Shown here: piece by piece, positions 35,089 through 43,313 of the stretch
Layout of the letters: the number at the start of each line of letters is the position of its first letter
Numbering within the stretch: the first letter of the stretch is position 1
Assembly: GCA_963532425.1 (NCBI GenBank)
Contig: CAUSKK010000017.1
Location: 1-43,707 of the forward strand
DNA from: CAUSKK01 sp963532425
GTDB taxonomy: Bacteria > Pseudomonadota > Gammaproteobacteria > Cardiobacteriales > Cardiobacteriaceae
DNA length: 43,707 nucleotides
Direction of reading: 5' to 3'
The notes under the pieces: generated by a model
What the model was told of the DNA's origin: nothing
The model's database searches: none
What the model saw: only the letters and a program-made list of their open reading frames with translations
Made by a program: the position numbers and the translations under genes

Positions 35089-37875
35089 ATGAACAGCCTC
35101 ATCCTACTACTGACGGCGGCGGCGGCCGGGGTCAGCTTCCAGCCCAATCCCCCCGAACCGCGCCTGCTGGCCACCCTCATGGCGGCGGTGCCGACGCCGG
35201 CGGACGACAAGAGCTATCCGGCCCTGCTGGAAACCCGCGCCCTGCCGGTGCGCTTTGATGGCCCCTGTCGGCGCGCGCCGCAGGACTGTCTCGATGACCG
35301 GGCCCGGCTGCTGGGCCAGTGGCCCTTTCTGAGCCTGCGCCGCCAGCTGCTCGGCCGGCCGCTGGACGCCCTGCAGAGCTACAGCCATTTCCTACCGGAG
35401 CGCTTCGCCGGCCTCGACCGTAGTTTTTCCGGGGAAATCCTGATTCAGGACTATGCGGTGCAGGCCCTGGCTTTCAACCTTGGCGACCGGGCCGGGGCGC
35501 TGCGGGCCGTCTGTCGCGATGCCCGCCTGACCCGGCGGCTGCTGCTGAGTCCGGGCCAATTGACGGAAGGAAGCCTGGCCCGTGGGCTGCTGGAACGGCA
35601 ACTCACCCTGCTGGCCGAAATGCGGGCCCGGCTGCCGGCCACCCAGCCCCTGCCCGAGGAATGCGCCGAACTCCGGGCCCCGGCCCGGGTGGAACTGAGT
35701 ATTTGTCCCCGGCTGGCCCATGATGGCCTGGATTTTATCCGGCTCTACGCTGGCGATTTCAAACGCTGGCTGGTGGGCGCTGGGCAGTCCTTTGGCGTGC
35801 TGGCCTACCAACCGCCCTATTTCAACGACCCCCGCCAGCAGGAACTCCGGATGCGGGCTTCCATTGCCGAGTATCTGCAGGAGGCCGCCCGCCACTGTGG
35901 TAGCGCCGCCGCTGCCCTCGTCGCCGCCGACCGGCTCGACCGGCCGCCGCGTCCGGAATCCTACTGCCGGCCGGCCAATGAGCTCTGCGCCCGGGAGGAC
36001 GGCCGCTGGCAGCCGTTCCAGGCGCGGCTGCTCAACGGGGGCCGGCTGCTCACCGGCTGGGAGGCACTCACCCACCCTGACCGGCCGCTGCCGCCGGGCT
36101 ACCGCTGGGAGAACGGCCAGCTCCATTTTGCGCTGCATCCGGAGGGCAAAAAGCCGGCCCGGGAAATCCACTGGCCCCGGCCGGGTCAGCGGCGGGCCCC
36201 GGCGCTGGCGCTGTTCAATCGGCTGGAACGGCTGGCGGTGGGCCAGGGTGATTTTGCCCGGGCGGCCCGGCTGTGGCGGGCCCGGGCCTGGGCCGGGGCG
36301 CCGGTGGCCCAGCAGAATCTGGCGGAGCTGCAGCGCTGGGGGCTGGGCGTCGCCGAGAACAAAGAACAGGCCCGGCGCTGGCTGACCGCCGCCGCCCGCC
36401 TGGACGGGGACGCCGCCCATAAACTCGGCGAACTTTATTTCGCCGGCGAGTACGGGCCCAGCGCCCCGGAAAAAGCCCGCTTCTGGTGGCAGAGGGGCGC
36501 CGAAGCGGGCGATGCCAACGCCCAAAATAGTCTGGGCGCGCTCCATTACCACGGCTGGGGCGTGGCCCGGGATTTCGCCGAGGCGAAGCGTTGGTGGGAA
36601 AAGGCCGCCGGGCAGGGCGATGCCGAAGCCCCATTTAATCTGGGGGTGCTCCATGAGAACGGCGAGGGCGTTCCCCAGAGCTATGAACAGGCCTTCCACT
36701 GGTACAAACGGGCGGCGGAAGCCGGTCTGGCCGTCGCCCAGCATAATGTGGGGGCTTACTATGCCCGGGGCCGGGGCGTGGCCCAGGACTATGAAAAGGC
36801 CCGCCACTGGTATGAACGGGCCGCCGAGGGGGGCAATACGGAGACCCAATTTAATCTGGGCCTGCTCTACGAGAACGGCGAGGGCGGCCCCCGGGACTAT
36901 GAAAAAGCCCGCCATTACTACGAACAGGCCGCCGCGGCCGACAACGTCAATGCCCAGAATAATCTGGGCGTGCTCCATTACCACGGCCAGGGCGTCCCCC
37001 AGAGCTACGATGAAGCGAAGCGCTGGTGGCTCCGGGCCGCCGAGGGGGGCAACGTCGAGGCCCAGAATAATTTGGCCTATCTCTACGCGGCCGGTGCGGG
37101 CGTGAAGCAGGACTATGCCGAGGCCCGGCGCTGGTATGAGCGGGCGGCCGCCCAGGGCCACGCCGGCGCCCAGTCCAGTTTGGGTGAGCTCTATGAGGAG
37201 GGTTGGGGCGGGGCCCCGGACGCTGAAAAGGCCCGTCACTGGTATGAACGGGCCGCCGAGGGGGGCAACGCCGAGGCCCAGAATCATTTGGCGCGTTTCT
37301 ATTTCGAGGGCAGCGGCGGCGCCCAGAGCTATACGGAGGCCCGGCGCTGGTGGCAGCGGGCCGCCGAGCAGGGCAATGTGGAGGCTAAGCTGAATCTGGG
37401 GACGCTCTATGAAAATGGCTGGGGGGTGGCCCGGGACGATGCCGAGGCGAAGCGCTGGTGGGAACAGGCGGCCAAGGCCGGCAGTGCCGATGGTCTCTTT
37501 AATCTGGGCACGCTCTACGCCGAGGGCCGGGGCGTGGCCCAGGACTGGCAAACGGCCCGCCATTACTTTGAACTGGCGGCGCTCGCTAATCACCCCGAGG
37601 CCGAATTTAATCTGGGGCTGATAGCCCATCGGGGCCTGGGCCAGCCCCGGGACGACGGGGCGGCCCGGCGCTGGTGGCAGAGGGCGGCCGCACAGGATTT
37701 GGGCCGGGCCCAGGTGGCGCTGGCCGGGCTGCTGGGCCGGGGGCTCGGCGGGCCCCGGGATAGGGAGCGGGCATATCATTGGCTCGAACGGGCCGAGGCC
37801 CAGGCGGCGCAGGAGGAGGACCTGTGGTGGCGGGTCAAAATGATGCGCTGGGCCCTGGAACTGCTGGAGCGCTAG
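35089..37875 (+). CDS. Large exported Sel1-repeat protein 2 with a novel N-terminal domain
   Basis: This protein of 928 residues begins with a short hydrophobic signal-like segment (MNSLILLLTAAAAGVSF). An N-terminal region of about 380 residues follows that I do not recognise. It holds eight cysteines (60, 67, 142, 192, 206, 270, 293, 300), suggesting disulfides in the periplasm. From about residue 404 to 909 there are 14 Sel1 repeats of 36 residues, several with RWW or HWYER variants and AEGGN ends. The ATG at 35089 has AGGAG 5 bp upstream. The longer frame reaching into array 3 is rejected. It is 3 bp upstream of the next Sel1 gene, so the two form an operon. Function unknown; a scaffold or binding role is inferred from the repeats. 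Confidence 0.85.
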   Translation: MNSLILLLTAAAAGVSFQPNPPEPRLLATLMAAVPTPADDKSYPALLETRALPVRFDGPCRRAPQDCLDDRARLLGQWPFLSLRRQLLGRPLDALQSYSHFLPERFAGLDRSFSGEILIQDYAVQALAFNLGDRAGALRAVCRDARLTRRLLLSPGQLTEGSLARGLLERQLTLLAEMRARLPATQPLPEECAELRAPARVELSICPRLAHDGLDFIRLYAGDFKRWLVGAGQSFGVLAYQPPYFNDPRQQELRMRASIAEYLQEAARHCGSAAAALVAADRLDRPPRPESYCRPANELCAREDGRWQPFQARLLNGGRLLTGWEALTHPDRPLPPGYRWENGQLHFALHPEGKKPAREIHWPRPGQRRAPALALFNRLERLAVGQGDFARAARLWRARAWAGAPVAQQNLAELQRWGLGVAENKEQARRWLTAAARLDGDAAHKLGELYFAGEYGPSAPEKARFWWQRGAEAGDANAQNSLGALHYHGWGVARDFAEAKRWWEKAAGQGDAEAPFNLGVLHENGEGVPQSYEQAFHWYKRAAEAGLAVAQHNVGAYYARGRGVAQDYEKARHWYERAAEGGNTETQFNLGLLYENGEGGPRDYEKARHYYEQAAAADNVNAQNNLGVLHYHGQGVPQSYDEAKRWWLRAAEGGNVEAQNNLAYLYAAGAGVKQDYAEARRWYERAAAQGHAGAQSSLGELYEEGWGGAPDAEKARHWYERAAEGGNAEAQNHLARFYFEGSGGAQSYTEARRWWQRAAEQGNVEAKLNLGTLYENGWGVARDDAEAKRWWEQAAKAGSADGLFNLGTLYAEGRGVAQDWQTARHYFELAALANHPEAEFNLGLIAHRGLGQPRDDGAARRWWQRAAAQDLGRAQVALAGLLGRGLGGPRDRERAYHWLERAEAQAAQEEDLWWRVKMMRWALELLER

Positions 37876-37878
37876 GTT

Positions 37879-38757
37879 ATGGGGGATTTGCTGACGTGGG
37901 CGGTGGTGCTGCTGGTTGTCTATCTGGTCTATCAAATGCCGCGAACGGCGGATGTGGACCTGGAGGACAAGATTATTCGGGCCGCCGAGGCCGCCGAGGC
38001 CCGGGGCGATTATCACTGGCTGCGTCAGCTCTGGCAGCCGCTGGCCGAAAGTGGCATTGCCCGGGCCCAATATAATCTCGGTCTGCTCCACTACTGGGGC
38101 CAGGGCGGACCCAGGGACATGGCGCAGGTGCTGCGCTGGTGGGGGGCAGCGGCCGCCGCCGGCCATCGCGACGCCCAATTTAATCTGGCCCAGCTCTATC
38201 TCCGGGGCGACGGCGTAGCCCAGAGTGATGAGCAGGCCCGCCATTGGCTGGAGCAGGCCAGCGGTGATGTCCAGGCCCGGGGTCTGCTGGGGGTGCTGCT
38301 GCTGCAGGGGCGGGGTGGCCCGCCGGCGGTGAAACGGGGCCTGCGGCTGTTGCGAAAGGCCGCTGCCCGGGGTGATGGTCAGGCCTGGCTCAATCTGGGC
38401 ACCTATCACCATCAGAACGGCGACGATAGGGCGGCGCGGCGCTGCTATCGTCGGGCCCTGGCCGCCGGGGAAGCCCGGGCCCGGCTGGCCCTGGGCACGC
38501 TGCTGAGCGAGGGCCAGGGTGGCCCCCGGGACGAGGGGGAAGCGCTGCGGCTCTACGAGGCCGGCGGCGATGAACCCTGGGCTCTGCTCGGGCTGGGTAC
38601 GCTCTACGCCGAGGGCCGGGGCGTGGCCCGGGACGATACCGAGGCTCGGCGCTGTTTTGAACGGGCCGGGGCCAGTGCCGATGAGGATGTCCAGGCGGCG
38701 GTGGCCGAAGCGCTGGCCGAGCTGGCCCGCCGGGAATCACCTCCGGCCGACTCCTGA
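37879..38757 (+). CDS. Membrane-anchored Sel1-repeat protein 3
   Basis: This 292-residue protein has an N-terminal transmembrane helix (about 5-20, LLTWAVVLLVVYLVYQM) and no cleavage site, so it is probably anchored in the inner membrane. About six to seven Sel1 repeats follow, some imperfect (for example PPAVKRGLRLLRKAAARGD), from about residue 60 to the end. It lies 3 bp after the 928-residue Sel1 gene and is probably its partner. The start ATG follows GGAG in the end of the upstream gene. A terminator lies 20 bp downstream. Function unknown. Confidence 0.85.
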   Translation: MGDLLTWAVVLLVVYLVYQMPRTADVDLEDKIIRAAEAAEARGDYHWLRQLWQPLAESGIARAQYNLGLLHYWGQGGPRDMAQVLRWWGAAAAAGHRDAQFNLAQLYLRGDGVAQSDEQARHWLEQASGDVQARGLLGVLLLQGRGGPPAVKRGLRLLRKAAARGDGQAWLNLGTYHHQNGDDRAARRCYRRALAAGEARARLALGTLLSEGQGGPRDEGEALRLYEAGGDEPWALLGLGTLYAEGRGVARDDTEARRCFERAGASADEDVQAAVAEALAELARRESPPADS

Positions 38758-38776
38758 GGGCTTAGGAGCGCTTCTC

Positions 38777-38799
38777 CCCCGGTGGCGGCCGGGGTTTTT
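38777..38799 (+). terminator. Terminator of the Sel1 operon
   Basis: CCCCGG (38777-38782) and CCGGGG (38789-38794) enclose a 6-nt loop and lead into TTTTT. The rest of 38800-39018 is A/T-rich and may hold the lipoprotein promoter, for example TTGTTT near 38868, but I see no clear -10. Confidence 0.7.
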
Positions 38800-39018
38800 G
38801 GTCTTCGGGGCCCAAGGGGCCGCTGGCCCGCCGGCTGCTAGGGCTAGATGGGCTGGTTTAATCTTTTGTTTTTACAGTGGAAAAAGCATAAGGTTCAAAG
38901 GGGACTGGGCCCGGGCTAATTTTTGTGGTAAAAAAGCAACAAGAAAAAGTCATCTGGCCCAATTGCTGCAAGCTAGCCAGAAAGTGGGCAAAAATGCCCC
39001 TCGGATTTAGGAACAAAC

Positions 39019-40203
39019 ATGAAACACTTCATTTACAGCGGTGCCGTGGCCCTGGCCCTGATGGGCTGTGGTGGCGGCGGCAGCCAGGGGCCCACGCCGG
39101 GGCCGAGTCGCATCGACGACCCGACGGGGTCGAATCGAATCGACGGCACCGTGGCAGCGGTGGCTCTGACGTTGGGCCAGCCCCAGGCCGGCGCCACCGT
39201 CCGCAGCCAGCTGGACGACAAACAGGTGCCCAATCCCAGTGCGGCGGACATGGCCGTCATTCAGGAGGTCATCCGCCAGACCAACGCCCTGCGCCAGGCC
39301 CAGGGTCTACAGCCCCTGCGCTATGACGCCAAATTGAGCGCCTATGCCCAGGTGCGGGCCAAGGAAATCAAAACCCATTTTGCCCACGAACGGCCCGACC
39401 GTTCCAGCGTCGGCCGCTTCGCCGAAAACATCGCCCACGGCTACGATTCGGCCGGCCAGGTAATGACCGGCTGGCAGAACAGCCCCGGCCACTATCAGAA
39501 TCTGGTGAATCCCCAGCTGGAAACCATCGGCGTGGGCTACTACGTCGATGAGAACGGCCATAAATACTGGACCCAGCTCTTCGGTGCCAGCTGGGGCGAC
39601 AAGAGCAGCTATTCCTTCGTGAATACTTTGGCCTCGCCGGCGGCGCCCAGTCCGGCCAGCGTCCAGGCGGCTTTGAACGGCATCTACTCGGCCGACGCCG
39701 CCGGTCTCAAGTTGGGGAAAACGGTGATTCAGCTGGCCAATAATCAGACGGTGCGGCTGGAGGAACCAAGCTCACAGGGCTGGAAACAGCAGACCGTGGG
39801 CGTCATTCGCGATGCCGACGGCCGGGCGCTGGGCTATCTCAATCTGGGGCGGATTTTTACGCCGGCGGCGGACAGCGCCTTCAAGGCCACCTACCGGGGC
39901 CAGGCCCTGGGCGATTGGCAGGGCCGCGACGCCCGCGCCGAGGTGCTGGCCGAAGTGGATTTCACCGGCAGCGAGAAAAATATGGCGTTGCGTTTGTACA
40001 ACAGCCAGCTGGAGGGCCAACGCCAGAGCGCTTTGGACTTCAGCGACGGCCTGCGTTGGAACGGCGCCGCGAAGCGCTTCGAGGGGGCGGCGGGTAACTT
40101 CGCCCAGTTCTACGGCCCGGCGGCCGAGGAGCTCGGCGGCCAGTTCAAGCGTGCCATCGACAGCCACAGCTATCAGGGTGCCTATGGCGCCGTTAAACAA
40201 TAA
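39019..40203 (+). CDS. CAP-domain surface-type lipoprotein with TbpB-like barrel (member 1)
   Basis: This 394-residue lipoprotein has lipobox LALMGC (C17) and a very short linker. The CAP/SCP domain (PF00188 type) spans about 76-190, with candidate site residues H120/H123, E136 in FAENIAHG and H158 in SPGHYQN, and the strand IGVGYYVDENGHKYWTQLF. The C-terminal barrel (about 215-394) has GWKQQTVGVI, LGYLNLGR, YRGQALGDW, WNGAAKRFEG and the end GGQFKRAI...YQGAYGAVKQ, like TbpB-type barrels. The CAP-plus-barrel combination is not one I know as a named family. It is first of four tandem relatives. AGGAA precedes the ATG. Confidence 0.85.
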   Translation: MKHFIYSGAVALALMGCGGGGSQGPTPGPSRIDDPTGSNRIDGTVAAVALTLGQPQAGATVRSQLDDKQVPNPSAADMAVIQEVIRQTNALRQAQGLQPLRYDAKLSAYAQVRAKEIKTHFAHERPDRSSVGRFAENIAHGYDSAGQVMTGWQNSPGHYQNLVNPQLETIGVGYYVDENGHKYWTQLFGASWGDKSSYSFVNTLASPAAPSPASVQAALNGIYSADAAGLKLGKTVIQLANNQTVRLEEPSSQGWKQQTVGVIRDADGRALGYLNLGRIFTPAADSAFKATYRGQALGDWQGRDARAEVLAEVDFTGSEKNMALRLYNSQLEGQRQSALDFSDGLRWNGAAKRFEGAAGNFAQFYGPAAEELGGQFKRAIDSHSYQGAYGAVKQ

Positions 40204-40220
40204 AAAAATAAGGAATACGG

Positions 40221-41621
40221 ATGAAGAAATTAGTACTCAGCGGCGCCGTCCTGGCCCTCCTCGCTGCCTGCGGGGGCAGCAACAGCACCCAAATTAATTC
40301 GCTCAATAATTTTGCGCCAGCGCCCACCAATACGCCGCTGCCCACCAATCTGCCCACCCTGGCCCCTAATCCAACGGTTACGGGCACACCGACCGGCACG
40401 GCGACGGCCACCCCAACCCCGCCCCCTCGCATCAGCATTCCCAATGCCGTGGGCCGCTCGGCGCCGGGCGGTGGTAATGGCGGCAGCGGCTCGGGTGGCA
40501 ATGGCTCCGGCGGTAACGGTAGCGGCGGTGGCAATGGCCAAGGAGGCGGCGGAAATAATGGTGGCCGGCCGGTGCCTACCTTTGACCCCAGTCGTAGTAC
40601 GCCTCTGGCCGGCACCCGCAGCGGCGACCCGCTGCAAATTACTGCTATCCGTACCTCTAATGGTCCGGTGGGTACCCAGCTGCCCCGGCCCAGCGACAAT
40701 GATTTGAATGCGGCCCGGGCTCTTATTAATGATTTCAACCGGGCCCGGCGTTCGGAAGGGTTAGCAGAATTTACCTTTGATGAAACGCTGGCGGCCTGGT
40801 CCCTGGCCCGCATTCAGGGCGCCGGGGGTGTTGATGGTAATTTTGCCGAATTTTCCTATTCGGCAGCACCTTCCAATGACCTGATTGTTGCCGACCTGTG
40901 GAATCACCCCGATGCAGCAGCCAGCCTGAGAAATCCTAATGCTCGCCGTATTGGTGCCATCTTTGCCAATGGCCAGTGGCGAATCATCGTCAATAAAACC
41001 GGTCAAGGCAGCAGCCCCTATTCCTTTGTGGGTGCGCCCGGCTCAGGAGAGCTAACCCGTACCCAGGTAGAAACTGCCCTGAGTGGCGCCTACGCTCTAA
41101 GTCCCAGTGGCGTACAGGTGGTGCGCGAGGTGGTTAGTCTGCCCGGCGGCCGTACCCTGCAGCTGGTGCAGCCGGCCAGCAAAGGTTGGGCCCATCACAC
41201 CGTTGGCATTATTAAAGACAGCGACCAGAAGGCCCTGGGCTATGTCAACGTGGGCCGGCCCTTTGTGCCCAGTGACAACACCTACTTCCAGGGCCAATAT
41301 CGGGGCCAGGCACTGGGTGATGTGGGTGGCGAGAACGCCACCGCCGAGGTGAATGCCGATGTGAACTTCTACGACAGCAATAAGAGCGTGTCCCTGCGTC
41401 TGCAGAACAGCCAGCTGAACGGCACCGCCGCCCCGGATTTGGACTTCCAGGACCATCTAAACTGGAACAGCAGTGCGAAGCGCTTCGAAGGCCAAACCGG
41501 CAACTATGCCCGCTTCTATGGCAACCACGGTGAAGAGCTCGGTGGCCAATTCCAGCGCGCCGCCCGGAATAAGAACTATCAGGGCGCCTATGGTGCCGTG
41601 AAGCAGAGCACCAATCCCTAG
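40221..41621 (+). CDS. Lipoprotein with degenerate CAP-like region and TbpB-like barrel (member 2)
   Basis: This 466-residue lipoprotein has lipobox LLAAC (C17), a Pro/Thr linker (about 32-70) and a Gly/Asn/Ser-rich linker (82-115). A CAP-like region at about 160-260 aligns by length and order (FNRARRSEGLAEFTFDETLAAWSLARIQG) but has lost the GHY histidine and the ENI-type glutamate (HPDAAASLRNP in their place). The barrel (about 285-466) is complete, with WNSSAKRFEG and YQGAYGAVKQ. The CAP part is probably inactive or has only a structural role. It is 17 bp downstream of member 1, with AAGGAA upstream. Codon use is less GC-rich than in the housekeeping genes. Confidence 0.82.
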   Translation: MKKLVLSGAVLALLAACGGSNSTQINSLNNFAPAPTNTPLPTNLPTLAPNPTVTGTPTGTATATPTPPPRISIPNAVGRSAPGGGNGGSGSGGNGSGGNGSGGGNGQGGGGNNGGRPVPTFDPSRSTPLAGTRSGDPLQITAIRTSNGPVGTQLPRPSDNDLNAARALINDFNRARRSEGLAEFTFDETLAAWSLARIQGAGGVDGNFAEFSYSAAPSNDLIVADLWNHPDAAASLRNPNARRIGAIFANGQWRIIVNKTGQGSSPYSFVGAPGSGELTRTQVETALSGAYALSPSGVQVVREVVSLPGGRTLQLVQPASKGWAHHTVGIIKDSDQKALGYVNVGRPFVPSDNTYFQGQYRGQALGDVGGENATAEVNADVNFYDSNKSVSLRLQNSQLNGTAAPDLDFQDHLNWNSSAKRFEGQTGNYARFYGNHGEELGGQFQRAARNKNYQGAYGAVKQSTNP

Positions 41622-41636
41622 GGGAAGCGCTTCCCC
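41621..41636. repeat. 16-bp perfect palindrome GGGGAAGCGCTTCCCC between lipoprotein genes
   Basis: An extended copy of the window's palindrome lies between members 2 and 3. It has no T-run, so it is not a normal terminator. Confidence 0.8.
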
Positions 41637-41648
41637 GACGAGGTTCAG

Positions 41649-43202
41649 ATGAAGAAGAAATTAATCCTCAGCAGTGCCGTACTTGGTCTGCTCAGTGCCT
41701 GCGGCGGCAGTCTTGTTAATCCCGATGTTTCGGTTTTTGTACCGGAATCGGTGGTGCCCACACTGATGCCAACGACCACAGCAACACCGACGGTGCTGCC
41801 ACCACCCCAACCTACCGTTGTTCCAACACCGACGCTGACCCCAGCCCCGACGGTGATTCCACAGCCGACAACGATGCCGGTTCCTACCGTGGTGCCAACG
41901 CCAGCACCCAGCGCTACGGCTACACCAACGCCGGTGCCGCCATCACCGACAACGGCTCCAACACCCACCGTGGTGCCAACGCCTACGCTGGTCCCCACAC
42001 CGACGATTCAACCATCGCCAACACCCAGCCCGAAGCTGGAGCCAACGCCTACCACGGCGCCCAGTCCAACGGTGGCGCCGCTGCCCACGACGGTGCCGTC
42101 TGGCCCGCTGGAACCCATGACCATCAGTGCCATTCGTCCGGCTTATGAGGTGCCCGAGCCCAGCGCCGAAGACCGGAAGCTCATGCAGGATTTATTTAAA
42201 CGGCTTAATCGTCTCCGCAAGGAACACAGCAGTGGTGCCTACACTGATATGACCCTTAACGATGATTTATCGGCCTTTGCCATGGTGCGAGCCAAGGAGA
42301 TTTCGGAGCGAAATAGCCATTACCGCGCCGACGGTAGTCGAGTTTCTAGAAGTGATGAAAGCCTGGTAGAAGCCGACACCATTGAGGAGGCCTTTTATAC
42401 CTTCCAACACAATAGCGGCCATTACGACAACATGATGCGGCCCTATGGCCACGATATGGGCATTGGTGTTTATACCAACCCCACCACCGGCAAACGCTAC
42501 TGGGTCATGGTCTTTAGTAATCCGGCCTATCCCGATAGCAAGCTGGTGAGCCACTATCGCTTTAGCAACAGCGGCAAACAGGCGGCCACCCCCGCCGAGA
42601 TTCAGAACGCGGTCAATCAGGCCAATGCCTATAGCGTCAGCGACCAGGGCGTTCGGGTCAATCAAACCCAGGTGAATCTGCCCAATGGCGACAAGCTTAA
42701 TCTGGTGAAACCTGAAGACTACGGCTGGACCCACCAGACGGTGGGCTCTATCCAAGAAAGCTTTAATGGCTTTACTGCCGGCTATGTCAATGTGGGCAAA
42801 CCCTATGTGCCGGCCCAGGACGCCCAATTCCAGGCAACCTACAAAGGTAAAGCCGTGGGCGACTGGCGCAACCAGGCCGCCAGCTCCGATGTGGAAGCCC
42901 AGGTGAACTTCACCGGTAGCGAAAAAAATATGGAATTGAAGGTCAGCAATACGGTGGTAGCCGGTCAATCTAAGAAGGAGTTGGATTTTAAAGACCGCCT
43001 GAAGTGGAACAGTGCGGCCGGTCAGTTTGAAGGTGGACCTAATCCCTATCTTTGGCATAGCTCTAATGAAGAACAAGGATTTGGTAACCACGCCCGTTTC
43101 TATGGCCCTCGGGGCGAGGAAATCGGGGGACAATTCCGTTATAACTACTCTGACGGTCCAAATTCCACCTACTACGGCGCCTATGGGGCAGTAAAACAAT
43201 AG
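41649..43202 (+). CDS. CAP-domain lipoprotein with long Pro/Thr stalk and TbpB-like barrel (member 3)
   Basis: This 517-residue lipoprotein has lipobox LLSAC (C18). A Pro/Thr-rich stalk of about 115 residues (35-153) is built of PTP, PTVVPTP and similar units. The CAP domain (about 165-290) retains H224, a downstream acidic cluster (E237, E241) and H258 in NSGHYDNMM, with GIGVYTNPTTGKRYWVMVF. The barrel (about 310-517) ends GGQFRYN...YYGAYGAVKQ and has an inserted loop (PNPYLWHSSNEEQG). The stalk would lift the folded domains from the membrane and could be glycosylated; both points are inference. GAGG precedes the ATG. Confidence 0.85.
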   Translation: MKKKLILSSAVLGLLSACGGSLVNPDVSVFVPESVVPTLMPTTTATPTVLPPPQPTVVPTPTLTPAPTVIPQPTTMPVPTVVPTPAPSATATPTPVPPSPTTAPTPTVVPTPTLVPTPTIQPSPTPSPKLEPTPTTAPSPTVAPLPTTVPSGPLEPMTISAIRPAYEVPEPSAEDRKLMQDLFKRLNRLRKEHSSGAYTDMTLNDDLSAFAMVRAKEISERNSHYRADGSRVSRSDESLVEADTIEEAFYTFQHNSGHYDNMMRPYGHDMGIGVYTNPTTGKRYWVMVFSNPAYPDSKLVSHYRFSNSGKQAATPAEIQNAVNQANAYSVSDQGVRVNQTQVNLPNGDKLNLVKPEDYGWTHQTVGSIQESFNGFTAGYVNVGKPYVPAQDAQFQATYKGKAVGDWRNQAASSDVEAQVNFTGSEKNMELKVSNTVVAGQSKKELDFKDRLKWNSAAGQFEGGPNPYLWHSSNEEQGFGNHARFYGPRGEEIGGQFRYNYSDGPNSTYYGAYGAVKQ

Positions 43203-43313
43203 AAATTTAGAGGCGCTGGGCCGATTCCTGACCGACCCGGTGCACTAGAAAGAAGCGCTTGGTTTCCCGAGCGCCGATAACCTTGCTTTGTAATTTGATA
43301 AGAGGAAACTTCC

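Noticed and set aside
35392..38412. 1006-codon minus-strand open frame opposite the Sel1 genes
   Set aside because: It mirrors the Sel1 repeat period on the other strand; the sense frame has a signal peptide, ribosome site and family motifs.
38519..39010. 163-residue frame across the end of the Sel1 operon
   Set aside because: It is out of frame with the Sel1 gene, crosses its terminator, and has no start signals.
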